Assembly (NCBI RefSeq): GCF_024347535.1
Contig: NZ_AP025497.1
Coordinates: forward strand, 3,110,146 to 3,174,145
Reading direction: 5' to 3'
DNA: 64,000 bases
Origin: Vibrio kanaloae
GTDB lineage: Bacteria; Pseudomonadota; Gammaproteobacteria; Enterobacterales; Vibrionaceae
The first letter of the stretch is position 1, and every line of letters begins with the position of its first letter. Below are positions 32,844 to 43,497 of this stretch, piece after piece. The position numbers were made by a program, and so were the translations under genes. Under the pieces are notes generated by a model that did no database searches, was not told the origin of the DNA, and worked only from the letters and a program-made list of their open reading frames with translations.

Positions 32844-34490
32844 ATGAAAGGCGCAGAACTAGTCGTATCCGCACTCAAGCAACAAGGCATTGAGACCGTA
32901 TTTGGTTACCCAGGTGGTGCCATCATGCCAATCTACGATGCTCTCTATGACGGCGGGGTTGAACATATCCTATGTCGCCATGAGCAAGGCGCTGCTATGG
33001 CCGCGATCGGCATGGCTCGAGCAACACAAGACGTCGCGGTTTGCATGGCAACCTCAGGCCCAGGCGCAACTAACTTAGTTACTGGCCTTGCTGACGCCTT
33101 TATGGATTCCATCCCACTCGTTGCTATAACAGGCCAAGTTGCTAGCTCCCACATAGGCACCGATGCATTCCAAGAAATGGATGTGATTGGTATGTCTTTG
33201 TCATGCACTAAACACAGCTACCTCGTTACCGACATTGAAGATCTTGCGCCAACATTAACTGAAGCATTCATCGTTGCAAAAGCAGGACGTCCCGGTCCGG
33301 TTATTGTCGATATCGCTAAAGATGTTCAATTGGCAGAAGCACCTGTTAACACTCTCCCTGAATTTACTCCACCAGCCATTCCTGTTGCGACAACCGATGC
33401 CATTGAACAGGCACAGTACTTTTTGTCTCAAGCGACCCGTCCTGTTTTATACGTAGGTGGTGGTGTTCAACTGGCTAAAGCGACGGACTCTGTTCGTGAG
33501 TTCTTACGCCTTAACCCAATGCCAGCAGTAAGCACACTGAAAGGCCTGGGTACCATCGAACGTGACGACCCACACTATCTTGGTATGCTAGGTATGCACG
33601 GCACCAAAGCTGCTAACCTAGTGGTTCAAGAGAGCGATCTGCTGATTGTTGTTGGCGCTCGTTTCGATGATCGGGTAACCGGAAAACTTGATACCTTTGC
33701 ACCGCACGCGAAGGTTATTCATATCGATATCGATGCGGCAGAGTTCAGTAAACTGCGTCTGGCCGATGCACCAATTCGTGGTGACATCAACAAAATCATG
33801 CCTCAGTTGGAACTAAGCCAAGACATCTCATCTTGGGTCCACCACTCTGAAGGGCTACGCAGTTCATTCAAGTGGCGCTACGATCACCCAGGCGATCTGA
33901 TATTTGCTCCACTACTGTTAAAACAACTGTCAGACATGATGCCAGCAAGCTCTATCGTTTCAACCGATGTGGGCCAACACCAAATGTGGGCAGCTCAACA
34001 CATTCAGCCTCGCGATCCACAAAACTTCATCACCTCTGCCGGTTTAGGCACCATGGGCTTTGGCTTGCCCGCTGCAATGGGTGCATCGGTTGGCCGTCCT
34101 GATGACCAATCAATTCTTATCTCTGGCGATGGCTCGTTCATGATGAACGTGCAAGAGCTTGGCACGCTGAAACGCCGTCAGATCCCAGTAAAGATGGTGC
34201 TTCTAAATAACTCTCGCTTGGGCATGGTTCGCCAATGGCAATCACTGTTCTTTGATGGCCGCCACAGTGAAACCATCTTGGATGACAACCCAGATTTCGT
34301 AATGCTCGCAAAAGCATTCGATATCCCAGGCAAAACCATCACGCGTAAAGAAGAAGTAGAGCCAGCACTGAAAGAGATGCTAGAGAGCAAAACCGCTTAC
34401 CTACTTCATGTTCTTATCGATGAAGAAGAAAACGTATGGCCACTAGTACCGCCAGGTGCTTCGAACAGTGAGATGTTGGAGAACACATAA
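32844..34490 (+). CDS. ilvG: Acetolactate synthase II large subunit IlvG
   Basis: A 548-residue ThDP enzyme that condenses pyruvate with pyruvate or 2-oxobutyrate, the first common step of Val/Leu/Ile synthesis. It has the N-terminal pyrimidine domain ([13 protein letters not shown], catalytic Glu in CRHEQGAAM) and the C-terminal ThDP site GDGSFMMN...NN. The frame is intact, unlike the frameshifted ilvG of E. coli K-12. A strong ribosome site (CGGAGGA) precedes it. The small subunit IlvM follows one base after the stop. Confidence 0.97.
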   Translation: MKGAELVVSALKQQGIETVFGYPGGAIMPIYDALYDGGVEHILCRHEQGAAMAAIGMARATQDVAVCMATSGPGATNLVTGLADAFMDSIPLVAITGQVASSHIGTDAFQEMDVIGMSLSCTKHSYLVTDIEDLAPTLTEAFIVAKAGRPGPVIVDIAKDVQLAEAPVNTLPEFTPPAIPVATTDAIEQAQYFLSQATRPVLYVGGGVQLAKATDSVREFLRLNPMPAVSTLKGLGTIERDDPHYLGMLGMHGTKAANLVVQESDLLIVVGARFDDRVTGKLDTFAPHAKVIHIDIDAAEFSKLRLADAPIRGDINKIMPQLELSQDISSWVHHSEGLRSSFKWRYDHPGDLIFAPLLLKQLSDMMPASSIVSTDVGQHQMWAAQHIQPRDPQNFITSAGLGTMGFGLPAAMGASVGRPDDQSILISGDGSFMMNVQELGTLKRRQIPVKMVLLNNSRLGMVRQWQSLFFDGRHSETILDDNPDFVMLAKAFDIPGKTITRKEEVEPALKEMLESKTAYLLHVLIDEEENVWPLVPPGASNSEMLENT

Positions 34491-34491
34491 C

Positions 34492-34776
34492 ATGAAAAGA
34501 TACCTATTAGACATCAAAGCCGATGATAAGCCTGTACTACTAGAGCGTGTTCTTCGTGTTATCCGCCACCGTGGCTTTATAGTTAAGCAAGTCGCGGGCA
34601 CTCAAAACCACGAAAGCAAAGTGGCGAGTGTTGAGATCATTGTCGACAGTGACCGTCCGATATCTTTCTTAGTCAATCAAATCGAAAAGCTGTGGGATGT
34701 GCGTACCGTTGACGTTATCTCGATCAGCCGTAATGAACTGCCAAACAACAACTTACAACAAAAGATAAACGCATAA
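34492..34776 (+). CDS. ilvM: Acetolactate synthase II small subunit IlvM
   Basis: A 94-residue regulatory subunit with one ACT domain (MKRYLLDIKADDKPVLLERV at the start, then RHRGFIVKQV). In E. coli, the IlvGM isozyme is resistant to valine. The frame is open to 34456, but the start at 34492 follows the ilvG stop at once and matches the family. Translation is likely coupled to ilvG. Confidence 0.95.
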   Translation: MKRYLLDIKADDKPVLLERVLRVIRHRGFIVKQVAGTQNHESKVASVEIIVDSDRPISFLVNQIEKLWDVRTVDVISISRNELPNNNLQQKINA

Positions 34777-34788
34777 GGAACCGCAAAC

Positions 34789-35757
34789 ATGACAGCTAAA
34801 ACAGCAGACTATATTTGGTTTAACGGTGAGATGGTTCCTTGGGCAGAGGCGAACGTTCACGTCCTGACTCACGCAATGCACTACGGTACTTCTGTGTTTG
34901 AAGGTGTTCGTTGTTACAACACGCCAAAGGGGCCGGTTATCTTCCGTCACCCAGAGCATGCAAGACGACTAAAAGACTCAGCGAAAATCTACCGCTTCCC
35001 TATTCCTTTTACTGAGGAAGAAATTATGGAAGCGACTCGCGAAACGCTACGTCAAAATAAACTAGAGTCAGCGTACATCCGCCCTCTCGGTTTTGTCGGT
35101 AACGTGGGCTTGGGCGTATGCCCACCAGAAAACACTGAGATGGAACTGATCATCGCTGCTTTCCCTTGGGGTTCTTATCTAGGCGAAGAAGCGCTAGAAA
35201 ATGGCGTTGATGCGATGATTTCTAGCTGGAACCGTGCAGCGCCAAACACCATCCCAACCGCAGCAAAAGCCGGTGGTAACTACCTATCTTCACTACTGGT
35301 TGGTGGTGAAGCGCGTCGTCATGGTTACGATGAAGGTATCGCGCTAAGTGTCGATGGTTATCTTTCTGAAGGCGCAGGTGAGAACATCTTTGTGGTACGT
35401 AACGGCGTGCTATCAACGCCACCAGCGACCAGCGCAATTCTGCCGGGTATCACTCGTGATTCGATCATGACACTAGCAAAAGACATGGGGTATGAGATCC
35501 GTGAAGAGAACATTGCTCGTGAAGCGCTATACCTTGCCGATGAAGTATTCATGACAGGTACAGCAGCAGAAATCGTTCCGGTTCGCAGCGTAGACAAAAT
35601 TACAGTAGGTGAAGGCAAACGCGGTCCTATCACTGAAAAAGTTCAAGCGGCTTACTTTGGTCTATTCAATGGCACCACTGAAGATAAGTGGGGCTGGTTA
35701 GATTACGTTTATCCAGCAGACCACACTTCAGCAAACCAAACACAAGCAAATCAGTAA
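34789..35757 (+). CDS. ilvE: Branched-chain amino-acid aminotransferase IlvE
   Basis: A 322-residue class IV PLP aminotransferase that performs the final transamination to Val, Leu and Ile. The PLP lysine is in AAKAGGNYLSSLL (near residue 160). Other signatures are THAMHYGTSVFEGVRCY near residue 25 and EVFMTGTAAEIVPV near residue 250. It is about 13 residues longer than E. coli IlvE (309), by a polar C-terminal tail rich in Gln, Thr and Asn. It lies 12 bases after ilvM, in the operon order of E. coli. Confidence 0.97.
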   Translation: MTAKTADYIWFNGEMVPWAEANVHVLTHAMHYGTSVFEGVRCYNTPKGPVIFRHPEHARRLKDSAKIYRFPIPFTEEEIMEATRETLRQNKLESAYIRPLGFVGNVGLGVCPPENTEMELIIAAFPWGSYLGEEALENGVDAMISSWNRAAPNTIPTAAKAGGNYLSSLLVGGEARRHGYDEGIALSVDGYLSEGAGENIFVVRNGVLSTPPATSAILPGITRDSIMTLAKDMGYEIREENIAREALYLADEVFMTGTAAEIVPVRSVDKITVGEGKRGPITEKVQAAYFGLFNGTTEDKWGWLDYVYPADHTSANQTQANQ

Positions 35758-35790
35758 GCAACAGCCAAATATTTTATAAGGATTTAAGCA

Positions 35791-37632
35791 ATGCCAATCT
35801 ATCGTTCAGCAACAACTACCCACGGACGCAACATGGCTGGTGCGCGCGCTTTATGGCGTGCAACTGGCGTTAAAGATGATGACTTCGGTAAGCCAATCAT
35901 CGCGGTTGTAAACTCTTTCACTCAATTCGTACCAGGCCACGTTCATCTTAAAGACATGGGGCAACTGGTTGCGGGTGAAATCGAGAAAGCGGGCGGTATC
36001 GCTAAAGAATTCAACACCATCGCAGTTGATGATGGTATCGCAATGGGTCACGGCGGCATGCTGTACTCACTGCCATCACGTGAGCTTATCGCAGACTCAG
36101 TAGAATACATGGTCAATGCGCACTGTGCCGATGCGATGGTGTGTATCTCTAACTGTGACAAAATCACTCCGGGAATGATGATGGCTGCAATGCGTCTTAA
36201 CATCCCAGTGATCTTTGTATCTGGCGGTCCAATGGAAGCGGGTAAAACCAAACTTTCAGATCAGATCATCAAGCTAGACCTTGTTGACGCAATGATCCAA
36301 GGTGCCGATCCAACGATTTCTGATGAGCAAAGTGAACAAGTAGAACGCTCTGCGTGTCCTACCTGTGGCTCTTGTTCAGGCATGTTCACGGCAAACTCAA
36401 TGAACTGTCTAACCGAAGCACTTGGCCTATCTCAACCTGGTAACGGTTCTATGCTAGCAACGCACGCCGATCGTGAAGCGCTATTCATCAATGCAGGTAA
36501 GCGCATTGTTGAGCTAACTAAGCGTTATTACGAGCAAGATGACGAATCAGCACTGCCGCGCAATATTGCTAACCGCGCAGCATTTGAAAACGCGATGGCA
36601 CTGGATATCGCAATGGGCGGTTCTAGTAACACCGTTCTTCACCTATTGGCTTCAGCTCAAGAAGGTGAGATTGATTTTGATATGGGTGATATCGACGAGA
36701 TGTCTCGCCGCGTTCCACACCTATGTAAGGTTGCGCCTTCAACACCTAAATACCACATGGAAGACGTTCACCGTGCTGGTGGCGTAATGGCTATCTTAGG
36801 TGAGCTTGATCGTGCCGGTCTATTGAACAACCAAACTCGCACCGTTCTTGGTCTAAGCATGCAAGAGCAACTTGCTCAATACGACATCATGCAGACAGAA
36901 GACGAAGCCGTGCTTAAGTTCTTCCGCGCTGGCCCTGCTGGTATCCGTACTACCAAGGCATTCTCACAAGATTGCCGTTGGGATCGCCTTGATGATGACC
37001 GCGTCGATGGTTGTATTCGTACCAAAGAGAACGCATTCAGCCAAGAAGGTGGCCTAGCGGTACTTTCAGGTAACATCGCCGTTGATGGTTGTATCGTTAA
37101 AACTGCGGGTGTTGATGAAGAAAACCTTAAATTCCAAGGCCCTGCTATCGTATTTGAAAGCCAAGACAGTGCCGTTGATGGCATCTTAGGCGGCAAAGTA
37201 AAAGCGGGCGAAGTGGTTGTTATTCGTTACGAAGGTCCTAAAGGTGGTCCGGGCATGCAAGAAATGCTTTACCCAACCACTTACCTAAAATCGATGGGCC
37301 TAGGCAAGTCTTGTGCACTGCTAACAGATGGTCGTTTCTCTGGTGGTACATCGGGTCTGTCTATCGGCCACGCTTCTCCAGAAGCAGCCAGTGGCGGTGT
37401 GATTGGCCTAGTGAATACTGGCGACATCATCACTATCGACATCCCAAGCCGTTCAATCACACTTGATGTACCTGAAGCTGAACTTGAAGCGCGTCGTGTT
37501 AAACAAGACGAACTAGGCTGGAAACCAGAAAACCGTCAGCGTGAAGTGTCTTTCGCACTGAAGGCTTACGCAAGCATGGCGACCAGTGCCGACAAAGGCG
37601 CTGTTCGTGATAAGTCTAAGCTTGAGGGCTAA
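35791..37632 (+). CDS. ilvD: Dihydroxy-acid dehydratase IlvD
   Basis: A 613-residue iron-sulfur dehydratase that makes 2-keto acids from the dihydroxy acids produced by IlvC. Cluster-ligand cysteines lie in [12 protein letters not shown] (near residue 122) and [19 protein letters not shown] (near residue 195). The C-terminal [15 protein letters not shown] signature is present. Length is standard (E. coli 616). Oxidative stress inactivates this enzyme class. It lies between ilvE and ilvA in the operon. Confidence 0.97.
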   Translation: MPIYRSATTTHGRNMAGARALWRATGVKDDDFGKPIIAVVNSFTQFVPGHVHLKDMGQLVAGEIEKAGGIAKEFNTIAVDDGIAMGHGGMLYSLPSRELIADSVEYMVNAHCADAMVCISNCDKITPGMMMAAMRLNIPVIFVSGGPMEAGKTKLSDQIIKLDLVDAMIQGADPTISDEQSEQVERSACPTCGSCSGMFTANSMNCLTEALGLSQPGNGSMLATHADREALFINAGKRIVELTKRYYEQDDESALPRNIANRAAFENAMALDIAMGGSSNTVLHLLASAQEGEIDFDMGDIDEMSRRVPHLCKVAPSTPKYHMEDVHRAGGVMAILGELDRAGLLNNQTRTVLGLSMQEQLAQYDIMQTEDEAVLKFFRAGPAGIRTTKAFSQDCRWDRLDDDRVDGCIRTKENAFSQEGGLAVLSGNIAVDGCIVKTAGVDEENLKFQGPAIVFESQDSAVDGILGGKVKAGEVVVIRYEGPKGGPGMQEMLYPTTYLKSMGLGKSCALLTDGRFSGGTSGLSIGHASPEAASGGVIGLVNTGDIITIDIPSRSITLDVPEAELEARRVKQDELGWKPENRQREVSFALKAYASMATSADKGAVRDKSKLEG

Positions 37633-37635
37633 TCT

Positions 37636-39180
37636 ATGAGTGATGACTCGGTCAGCCCCCAACAACAAACTGGCGCAGATTACCTGCGTCAGATCTTGAG
37701 AGCCCCCGTTTACGAAGCGGCAATCGTAACACCTCTACAAGATATGCCACGTCTAAGCGCTCGTATCGGTAATCAGGTTCAGCTAAAGCGAGAAGACCGT
37801 CAACCAGTCCACTCGTTCAAGCTGCGTGGTGCCTACAACATGGTATCAAGTCTTTCAGATCAACAAAAAGCTGCTGGAGTAATTGCTGCATCAGCGGGTA
37901 ATCACGCTCAAGGTATGGCGCTGTCTGGTTCTAAACTGGGTATTCAGACCACGATTGTGATGCCAAAAACCACGCCAGATATCAAGGTTGATGCGGTACG
38001 TGGCTTTGGCGGTAACGTGGTTCTGCACGGCAGCAACTTTGATGAAGCCAAGGCAGAAGCCGAGCGTCTTTCTGCTGAACATGGCTTTACCTTTGTACCT
38101 CCTTTCGATCACCCGCTGGTGATTGCAGGCCAAGGCACCATGGGCATGGAAATGCTTCAACAGAATGGTCACATGGATTACATCTTTGTGCCGGTTGGTG
38201 GTGGTGGCTTAGCTGCGGGTGTTGCTGTATTGGTAAAACAGCTAATGCCAGAGATTAAAGTCATTGCAGTAGAACCAGAAGATTCGGCTTGCTTGAAAGC
38301 GGCTCTCGATGCTGGTGAACCTGTAGTACTGGATCAGGTCAGCATGTTTGCCGATGGCGTTGCGGTTAAACGCATTGGTGAAGAGACCTTCCGCCTATGT
38401 CAGCAGTACATCGATGGCCACATTGCCGTCTCTAGTGATGAGATCTGCTCGGCGGTGAAAGACATCTTTGAAGACACTCGTGCGATTGCTGAACCTTCAG
38501 GAGCGCTTGCTCTGGCTGGCTTGAAGAAGTTTGCTGAGCAGAACCAACTGCAAGACAAGCAATTGGCAACGGTACTGTCTGGTGCTAACACCAACTTCCA
38601 CGGTCTGCGTTATGTCTCTGAACGTTGTGAGCTGGGTGAGAAGCGAGAAGGTCTACTTGCTGTGACGATTCCAGAGCGACAAGGGGCATTCCTAGAGTTC
38701 TGTAATATTATTGGTGGTCGAGCGGTGACTGAGTTTAACTACCGCCACAACGACGAAAGCCTCGCGAATATCTTCGTTGGTGTACGTCTGCAAGGTGGCC
38801 AAGAAGAACTCGAACACATCATCAATGACCTACGAGAAGGTGGCTACCCAGTTGTCGATCTATCTGATGATGAGATGGCAAAACTGCACATTCGTTATAT
38901 GATTGGCGGTAAACCATCAAAACCATTGAAAGAGCGCCTATACAGTTTTGAGTTCCCGGAATACCCAGGTGCCTTAATTAAGTTCCTTGATACCTTAGGT
39001 ACCCACTGGAACATCAGCTTGTTCAACTATCGTAACCACGGTGCCGATTACGGTCGTGTATTGTGTGGCTTTGAACTAGGTGATAATGATTTAGCTCAGT
39101 TCTCGACACACCTCCGAGAGCTTGGTTATCAGTGTAAAGATGAAACCGATAACCCTTCCTACAAGTTCTTCTTGTCTTAA
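37636..39180 (+). CDS. ilvA: Biosynthetic threonine deaminase IlvA
   Basis: A 514-residue PLP enzyme that converts threonine to 2-oxobutyrate, the committed step of isoleucine synthesis. The PLP lysine is in HSFKLRGAYNM (near residue 59), with a PLP-phosphate loop VGGGGLAAG. The C-terminal part (about residues 330-514) carries two ACT-like regulatory subdomains, so Ile should inhibit and Val activate it. It begins 3 bases after the ilvD stop and ends the operon at a strong terminator. Confidence 0.97.
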   Translation: MSDDSVSPQQQTGADYLRQILRAPVYEAAIVTPLQDMPRLSARIGNQVQLKREDRQPVHSFKLRGAYNMVSSLSDQQKAAGVIAASAGNHAQGMALSGSKLGIQTTIVMPKTTPDIKVDAVRGFGGNVVLHGSNFDEAKAEAERLSAEHGFTFVPPFDHPLVIAGQGTMGMEMLQQNGHMDYIFVPVGGGGLAAGVAVLVKQLMPEIKVIAVEPEDSACLKAALDAGEPVVLDQVSMFADGVAVKRIGEETFRLCQQYIDGHIAVSSDEICSAVKDIFEDTRAIAEPSGALALAGLKKFAEQNQLQDKQLATVLSGANTNFHGLRYVSERCELGEKREGLLAVTIPERQGAFLEFCNIIGGRAVTEFNYRHNDESLANIFVGVRLQGGQEELEHIINDLREGGYPVVDLSDDEMAKLHIRYMIGGKPSKPLKERLYSFEFPEYPGALIKFLDTLGTHWNISLFNYRNHGADYGRVLCGFELGDNDLAQFSTHLRELGYQCKDETDNPSYKFFLS

Positions 39181-39200
39181 GAGTTAACGACCGAATCAAA

Positions 39201-39231
39201 AAAGAGCGAGTATTTACTCGCTCTTTTTATT
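39201..39231 (+). terminator. Terminator of ilvGMEDA
   Basis: AAAGAGCGAGTA-tt-TACTCGCTCTTT followed by a T-run. The A-run on the other side lets it work for the convergent punR as well. Confidence 0.9.
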
Positions 39232-39280
39232 GGTGCTGACTCAGCTCAAGCTTGAAAAGGATCTTCTTGTAAACAGATCA

Positions 39281-40195
39281 TTAGATCGCCTTACGATGAT
39301 CCAACCAATCTTGGTGAAGCTGTTCACTTGATCCTAGATATTTGACCATCCATTCGATCAATTTATGGTTGTCGTCTTTTCGCCAAACCAAACAGCAATG
39401 GCTCTGTGGGCTTGGTTCTGGCAAGATCTTCTCCACCAGCAAACCCTGCTCAATAATAGGCGCAGCGATATGTCTTGGCATGTAGCCCACTCCAACACCG
39501 TTCTTAAGGCACTCAATCGCACTGTACCAATTAGGTAATAGAAGACGTCTCTGACTCGCATAGTGCCCGGTGTGTCGCTTAGGTAACACACTAGAGGTAT
39601 CATCCAAACATATTGCTGGATACTGGCTAACGAATTCTTCATTGAGGTTTTGCTCTCTGACACACGGGTGACTTGGTGACATCACAAATGCCCAGTCTAA
39701 TCTCCCCATATCTTTGACCTCAAAGTCACCACCGACAGGAATCGCGGAAGTGGCACCAATCACGATATCTGCCCTGCCCTGTGCTATCGCTTCCCAAGAG
39801 CCATTGAATACCTCCATGTTGATCTGAAGTTCGGCAAACTCAAACGTTTGATAAAACGCTTCAATCATCGGCTTCATTTTGTCGAGCTTAACCACATTAT
39901 CAAGCGTTAGGCGCAGGGTCTTCTTCCAGCCACGAGCAGCTCGTCGAGTTTGAGCACTAATCTCTTCCATCTGCCTCAGCAACGCACGAGCCTCTTCAAT
40001 GAACAGTTCACCAGCAGGCGTCAGTTCAACCTTTCTCGGTAAGCGTCTGAAAAGTAAAACATCCAATTCTTGTTCGACCTGTCTAACCCCATAACTGATC
40101 GCTGATGGCACTTTGTGCAGTTGCTGTGCCGCAGCAGTAAAACTGCCTAAGCGGGCAACCGTATCGAGCATTTCTAAAGAGGATTTAGAGAACAT
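39281..40195 (-). CDS. punR: LysR-family regulator resembling PunR (YdhB)
   Basis: A 304-residue LysR regulator. The helix-turn-helix is at about residues 15-40 (GSFTAAAQQLHKVPSAISY). The effector domain has MEVFNGSWEAIAQGRADIVIGA and AIPVGG, very like E. coli YdhB/PunR as I recall it. PunR activates the purine nucleoside transporter PunC in E. coli. The divergent neighbour here resembles PunC, which supports the assignment. The effector has not been shown for Vibrio. Confidence 0.8.
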   Translation of the reverse strand: MFSKSSLEMLDTVARLGSFTAAAQQLHKVPSAISYGVRQVEQELDVLLFRRLPRKVELTPAGELFIEEARALLRQMEEISAQTRRAARGWKKTLRLTLDNVVKLDKMKPMIEAFYQTFEFAELQINMEVFNGSWEAIAQGRADIVIGATSAIPVGGDFEVKDMGRLDWAFVMSPSHPCVREQNLNEEFVSQYPAICLDDTSSVLPKRHTGHYASQRRLLLPNWYSAIECLKNGVGVGYMPRHIAAPIIEQGLLVEKILPEPSPQSHCCLVWRKDDNHKLIEWMVKYLGSSEQLHQDWLDHRKAI

Positions 40196-40358
40196 AAGCC
40201 TTCAAATTTTTTGATTGATAACTACATATTTTAGCGTTTTATTTTATCAGTTTTGAAAAATAGAATGTAATGATTAATAAACAGGGGCTTTCAGTCCTTT
40301 ATATCAAACAATTTTTTTGATGATAAAAACACCACTACTTTTAGTTTAATGGCATTTT
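40196..40358. promoter_or_regulatory. punR-punC divergent control region
   Basis: 163 A/T-rich bases between the two starts. It should contain both promoters and the LysR site. I see no clear palindromic operator. Confidence 0.5.
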
Positions 40359-41570
40359 ATGAATATTTCTAAATTTCAATTGGTCTACCTTGCAGTTCTC
40401 TCAATGCTTGGTTTTATTGCGACCGATATGTACCTTCCTGCATTTAAGGCGATGGAGATCGATTTCGCAACAGGCCCAGAACAAATCGCATTGTCGTTAA
40501 CCGTGTTTCTTGGCGGTATGGCAATGGGTCAGCTTCTTTGGGGACTCGCGAGTGACAAGTACGGTCACCGCAATACGTTAGCCGTTGGCTTAATGCTATT
40601 CACTATTGCCTCATTCGGCTTAGCGTTCAGTACTGAGGTCTGGCACCTACTGACACTGCGCTTCATTCAAGCGATCGGGGTGTGCGCTCCCGCAGTAATT
40701 TGGCAAGCGATGGTTATCAAGCGCTACTCTCAGAGCAGTAGCCAACAAATTTTTGCGACCATCATGCCTTTAGTGGCGCTATCTCCAGCATTAGCACCTC
40801 AATTAGGTGTATTACTCGCGAACAACTTTGGTTGGCACAGTATCTTCATCACATTAACCTTGATGGGTGCATTGTTAGCAGTAACGACAATAGCTCAACC
40901 AAAAGAAGCACCTGAGGTAAAACAAACATCGATCAAAACAGACATCAAGATGTTGCTTAAATCAAAGCCTTACATGGGTAATGTGCTGATGTTTGCTTCG
41001 GCTTCGGCGGCGTTCTTCGCTTATCTAACTGGTATGCCAGAGATCATGGCTCAACTAGGTTATGAAGCAAAAGACATCGGTCTTAGCTTTATTCCACAGA
41101 CAATCGCATTCATGGCGGGTGGTTATTTCGGCAAACAAGCTGTGAAGAAATACGGCGATGGTTTGGTACTAAGAAACCTTATTGGCTTGTTCAGTGTTGC
41201 TGCGATGCTAATCTTTATCGCATCACAGTGGGAACTGACGTCCATCTGGCCTCTATTAGCACCTTTCTGTTTGATTGCTGTAGCAAATGGTGCACTTTAC
41301 CCAATCGTAGTAAACCGTGCGCTATCAAGTGCTAAGCAAAGCCCGGCAACAGCGGCGGGTCTACAAAACAGCCTGCAAATTACTATTAGTGGCCTCTCAA
41401 GCGCACTAGTTGCAGCAATGGCTAGCCAAGCGTTAAGCGCAACAGGTATCGCAGTTGTGATCTGTTTGGGTGCACTGTGGATTGGCTATATTGTTTCGAA
41501 CAAAGAGCTATCAGAACACTTTGCAACTCCGGATAACTCTCGCGTCGTCACAGAAGAGAAGCAAGACTAG
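40359..41570 (+). CDS. punC: MFS transporter of the Bcr/CflA type, resembling PunC (YdhC)
   Basis: A 403-residue membrane protein with about 12 hydrophobic segments. The first has LSMLGFIATDMYLPAFKAM, the hallmark of the Bcr/CflA (DHA1) subfamily. The loop 2-3 motif is GLASDKYGHRN. PAVIWQAMVIKRY and FATIMPLVALSPALAPQLG match E. coli YdhC/PunC closely. In E. coli this exporter/importer family member takes up purine nucleosides; multidrug efflux is an alternative here. It is divergent from its likely regulator. Confidence 0.82.
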   Translation: MNISKFQLVYLAVLSMLGFIATDMYLPAFKAMEIDFATGPEQIALSLTVFLGGMAMGQLLWGLASDKYGHRNTLAVGLMLFTIASFGLAFSTEVWHLLTLRFIQAIGVCAPAVIWQAMVIKRYSQSSSQQIFATIMPLVALSPALAPQLGVLLANNFGWHSIFITLTLMGALLAVTTIAQPKEAPEVKQTSIKTDIKMLLKSKPYMGNVLMFASASAAFFAYLTGMPEIMAQLGYEAKDIGLSFIPQTIAFMAGGYFGKQAVKKYGDGLVLRNLIGLFSVAAMLIFIASQWELTSIWPLLAPFCLIAVANGALYPIVVNRALSSAKQSPATAAGLQNSLQITISGLSSALVAAMASQALSATGIAVVICLGALWIGYIVSNKELSEHFATPDNSRVVTEEKQD

Positions 41571-41590
41571 CTTCTAGCTTAATAAAAACC

Positions 41591-41619
41591 AAAAAGAGCG
41601 AGATTAGTCGCTCTTTTTT
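41591..41619. terminator. Bidirectional terminator between punC and the GGDEF gene
   Basis: AGAGCGA-gattag-TCGCTCT with A-run before and T-run after, between convergent genes. It shares the AAAGAGCGA arm with the ilvA terminator. Confidence 0.88.
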
Positions 41620-41640
41620 ATACCTGCGCTTAATATCAAC

Positions 41641-43332
41641 TTACTGTTTTGGTAACGACGTCGAAACCTCTTCACCATCGGCAACTTCTAGAGCTGGCGC
41701 TTTATGACGACTGTATTCATCATAGTTAACCACTCGACTACGTCCCATATCTTTCGCCATGTAGAGCGCTTTATCTGCCATCTTCACCAAAGACTCGGTA
41801 TTAGATGCAGGCTTAGGGTACATAGCGACACCAATTGAAACACCTAACTGACCTAGTGAAAGCCCTTTATGTTCAAGGTGCATAGAACGCACGGCATCAC
41901 ACAGTGTCTGACCAAATTCCGTCGCTTGTTGCATTGAATAGTGCGGAAGCAATACTGCGAGCTCCTCCCCCCCCAACCTGCAGGCTATCTCATCGTCACT
42001 CACACTTTGTTTGAGCAGCGTGCTGATCTCTTTTAAGACGAAATCACCCGCATCATGACCAAAATTATCATTGAAACGTTTGAAGTGATCTAAATCGAGC
42101 ATCAATAGCGACAAAGGTTGATCGCTGGTGGCAGAATTCATTGAGTGCTCTTCTAACTTCTGATCAAAGAAACGACGATTGAATAAGCCGGTTAATGGGT
42201 CGCTTAAGGCTTGTGAACGCAACTTCTCTTGCAGGCTCAGATTAGCCAACGCTAAACCGAGATGTTCTGAAACACTAAAAGCTAACTGTTCGGTAATCGG
42301 GTCAATTTTGATGTCGCCCTGACCAAAGTAAAGATGCATTATACCAATAGTATTACCGTGGGCAGTCAACGGGATACAGAGGGTTTGGTTGTTGTCCATT
42401 TCATGCATATGGCCACAGCTCAATGAGTGGAAATCATTATTAGACAAGTGAGCCCGTCCTTTACGTAACGACCAGCATTCTTCAGGGGCAAAGCTTGCGC
42501 TTCCTGGCCATATATCTCCCCAATCAAGTTGCGTAATCAGTTGATTTCGAGATGCCCTCATCAAAGAAACACTGCCGTTCACGTTACCTAAAATTCTCGG
42601 CAAAATATCAGAGACAATCTGCTGGGCTTCCACCATGTTATTACACGCTGCAAGCATATTCGCTAGACGGTGCATCAGTTCGATTTCATGGGTTCTTTGG
42701 CGAATACGCTCGTCTTGTTTCTTTTGCTCTTCTTCCACTTTATGAACGATTTGACGGTTGCTCACATAAGACGTACCAATCAAAAAACTCAAGCTCAGCA
42801 ATACCATACCAATTAGAATTCCCATTAATTGGAAATTCATCTGCTTAAGTTGGTGCATTGGCAAAGAAATTATCACAACGAAATCTTGCCCGTTAACGCT
42901 CTCTTTCATTGAATAATAAATTCGGTCTACTGAGGTTACGGTACTAAAGCGCACATCACTGCCCGTGCCTTGTTGAAGTGCTTGCTTGAATTCAGGACGG
43001 TTACCATGATTTTCAACTCTAGCCAATGCATGGTCAGACAGATCCGTATCACCAATCACGACACCATCAAGATTAATAACCTGAATTCTTAATCGTGTAT
43101 TGGCTTGAGTCAGGTTGCCAATGTAATCATCGACATCCATATCAGACGTAAATAGCTCGCTGTCTTCGCGAATTTCATAAATAACATCTGACATTAGAGA
43201 AACCAAATGGTCACGCTCATTCTCAACCACCAGCTTTTCCAAGGTTATATAAAAACCATACAGGCCTATTAACATTGAAAAAGATAAAATAATTATCGGC
43301 AACGTTTGCCATTTCTTTTCAACCAGCCTCAC
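41641..43332 (-). CDS. Membrane diguanylate cyclase with GAF and GGDEF domains
   Basis: A 563-residue signalling protein. Membrane segments at about residues 11-31 and 166-190 bracket a periplasmic sensor of about 130 residues. A coiled-coil-like linker (195-225) leads to a GAF domain (about 225-365) and a C-terminal GGDEF domain. DPLTGLFNRR is at 378-387, metal-binding LDLDHFK near 412, and the active-site GGEEL at 454-458, so it should make c-di-GMP. The residues at the inhibitory RxxD site are S, D, D, E, so that product-feedback site is absent. No EAL domain is present. It is a single-gene unit. Confidence 0.9.
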   Translation of the reverse strand: MRLVEKKWQTLPIIILSFSMLIGLYGFYITLEKLVVENERDHLVSLMSDVIYEIREDSELFTSDMDVDDYIGNLTQANTRLRIQVINLDGVVIGDTDLSDHALARVENHGNRPEFKQALQQGTGSDVRFSTVTSVDRIYYSMKESVNGQDFVVIISLPMHQLKQMNFQLMGILIGMVLLSLSFLIGTSYVSNRQIVHKVEEEQKKQDERIRQRTHEIELMHRLANMLAACNNMVEAQQIVSDILPRILGNVNGSVSLMRASRNQLITQLDWGDIWPGSASFAPEECWSLRKGRAHLSNNDFHSLSCGHMHEMDNNQTLCIPLTAHGNTIGIMHLYFGQGDIKIDPITEQLAFSVSEHLGLALANLSLQEKLRSQALSDPLTGLFNRRFFDQKLEEHSMNSATSDQPLSLLMLDLDHFKRFNDNFGHDAGDFVLKEISTLLKQSVSDDEIACRLGGEELAVLLPHYSMQQATEFGQTLCDAVRSMHLEHKGLSLGQLGVSIGVAMYPKPASNTESLVKMADKALYMAKDMGRSRVVNYDEYSRHKAPALEVADGEEVSTSLPKQ

Positions 43333-43437
43333 AAAAAACCAACCTTAAACACACCGAGTAATATTCGAAGATTAACAACCAGTTTAAAAAACACAATCAT
43401 CAAATAGATTGTTTCATTAACTATGAGTACCTGGTAC

Positions 43438-43464
43438 AAAAAAGCCAGTAGCTAAGCTACTGGC
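43438..43464 (-). terminator. Terminator of glmU
   Basis: GCCAGTAGCT-a-AGCTACTGGC is a near-perfect palindrome followed on the minus strand by TTTTTT. Confidence 0.85.
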
Positions 43465-43497
43465 TCTCATTACTTCACTAATAACAAAACTGAGCGA

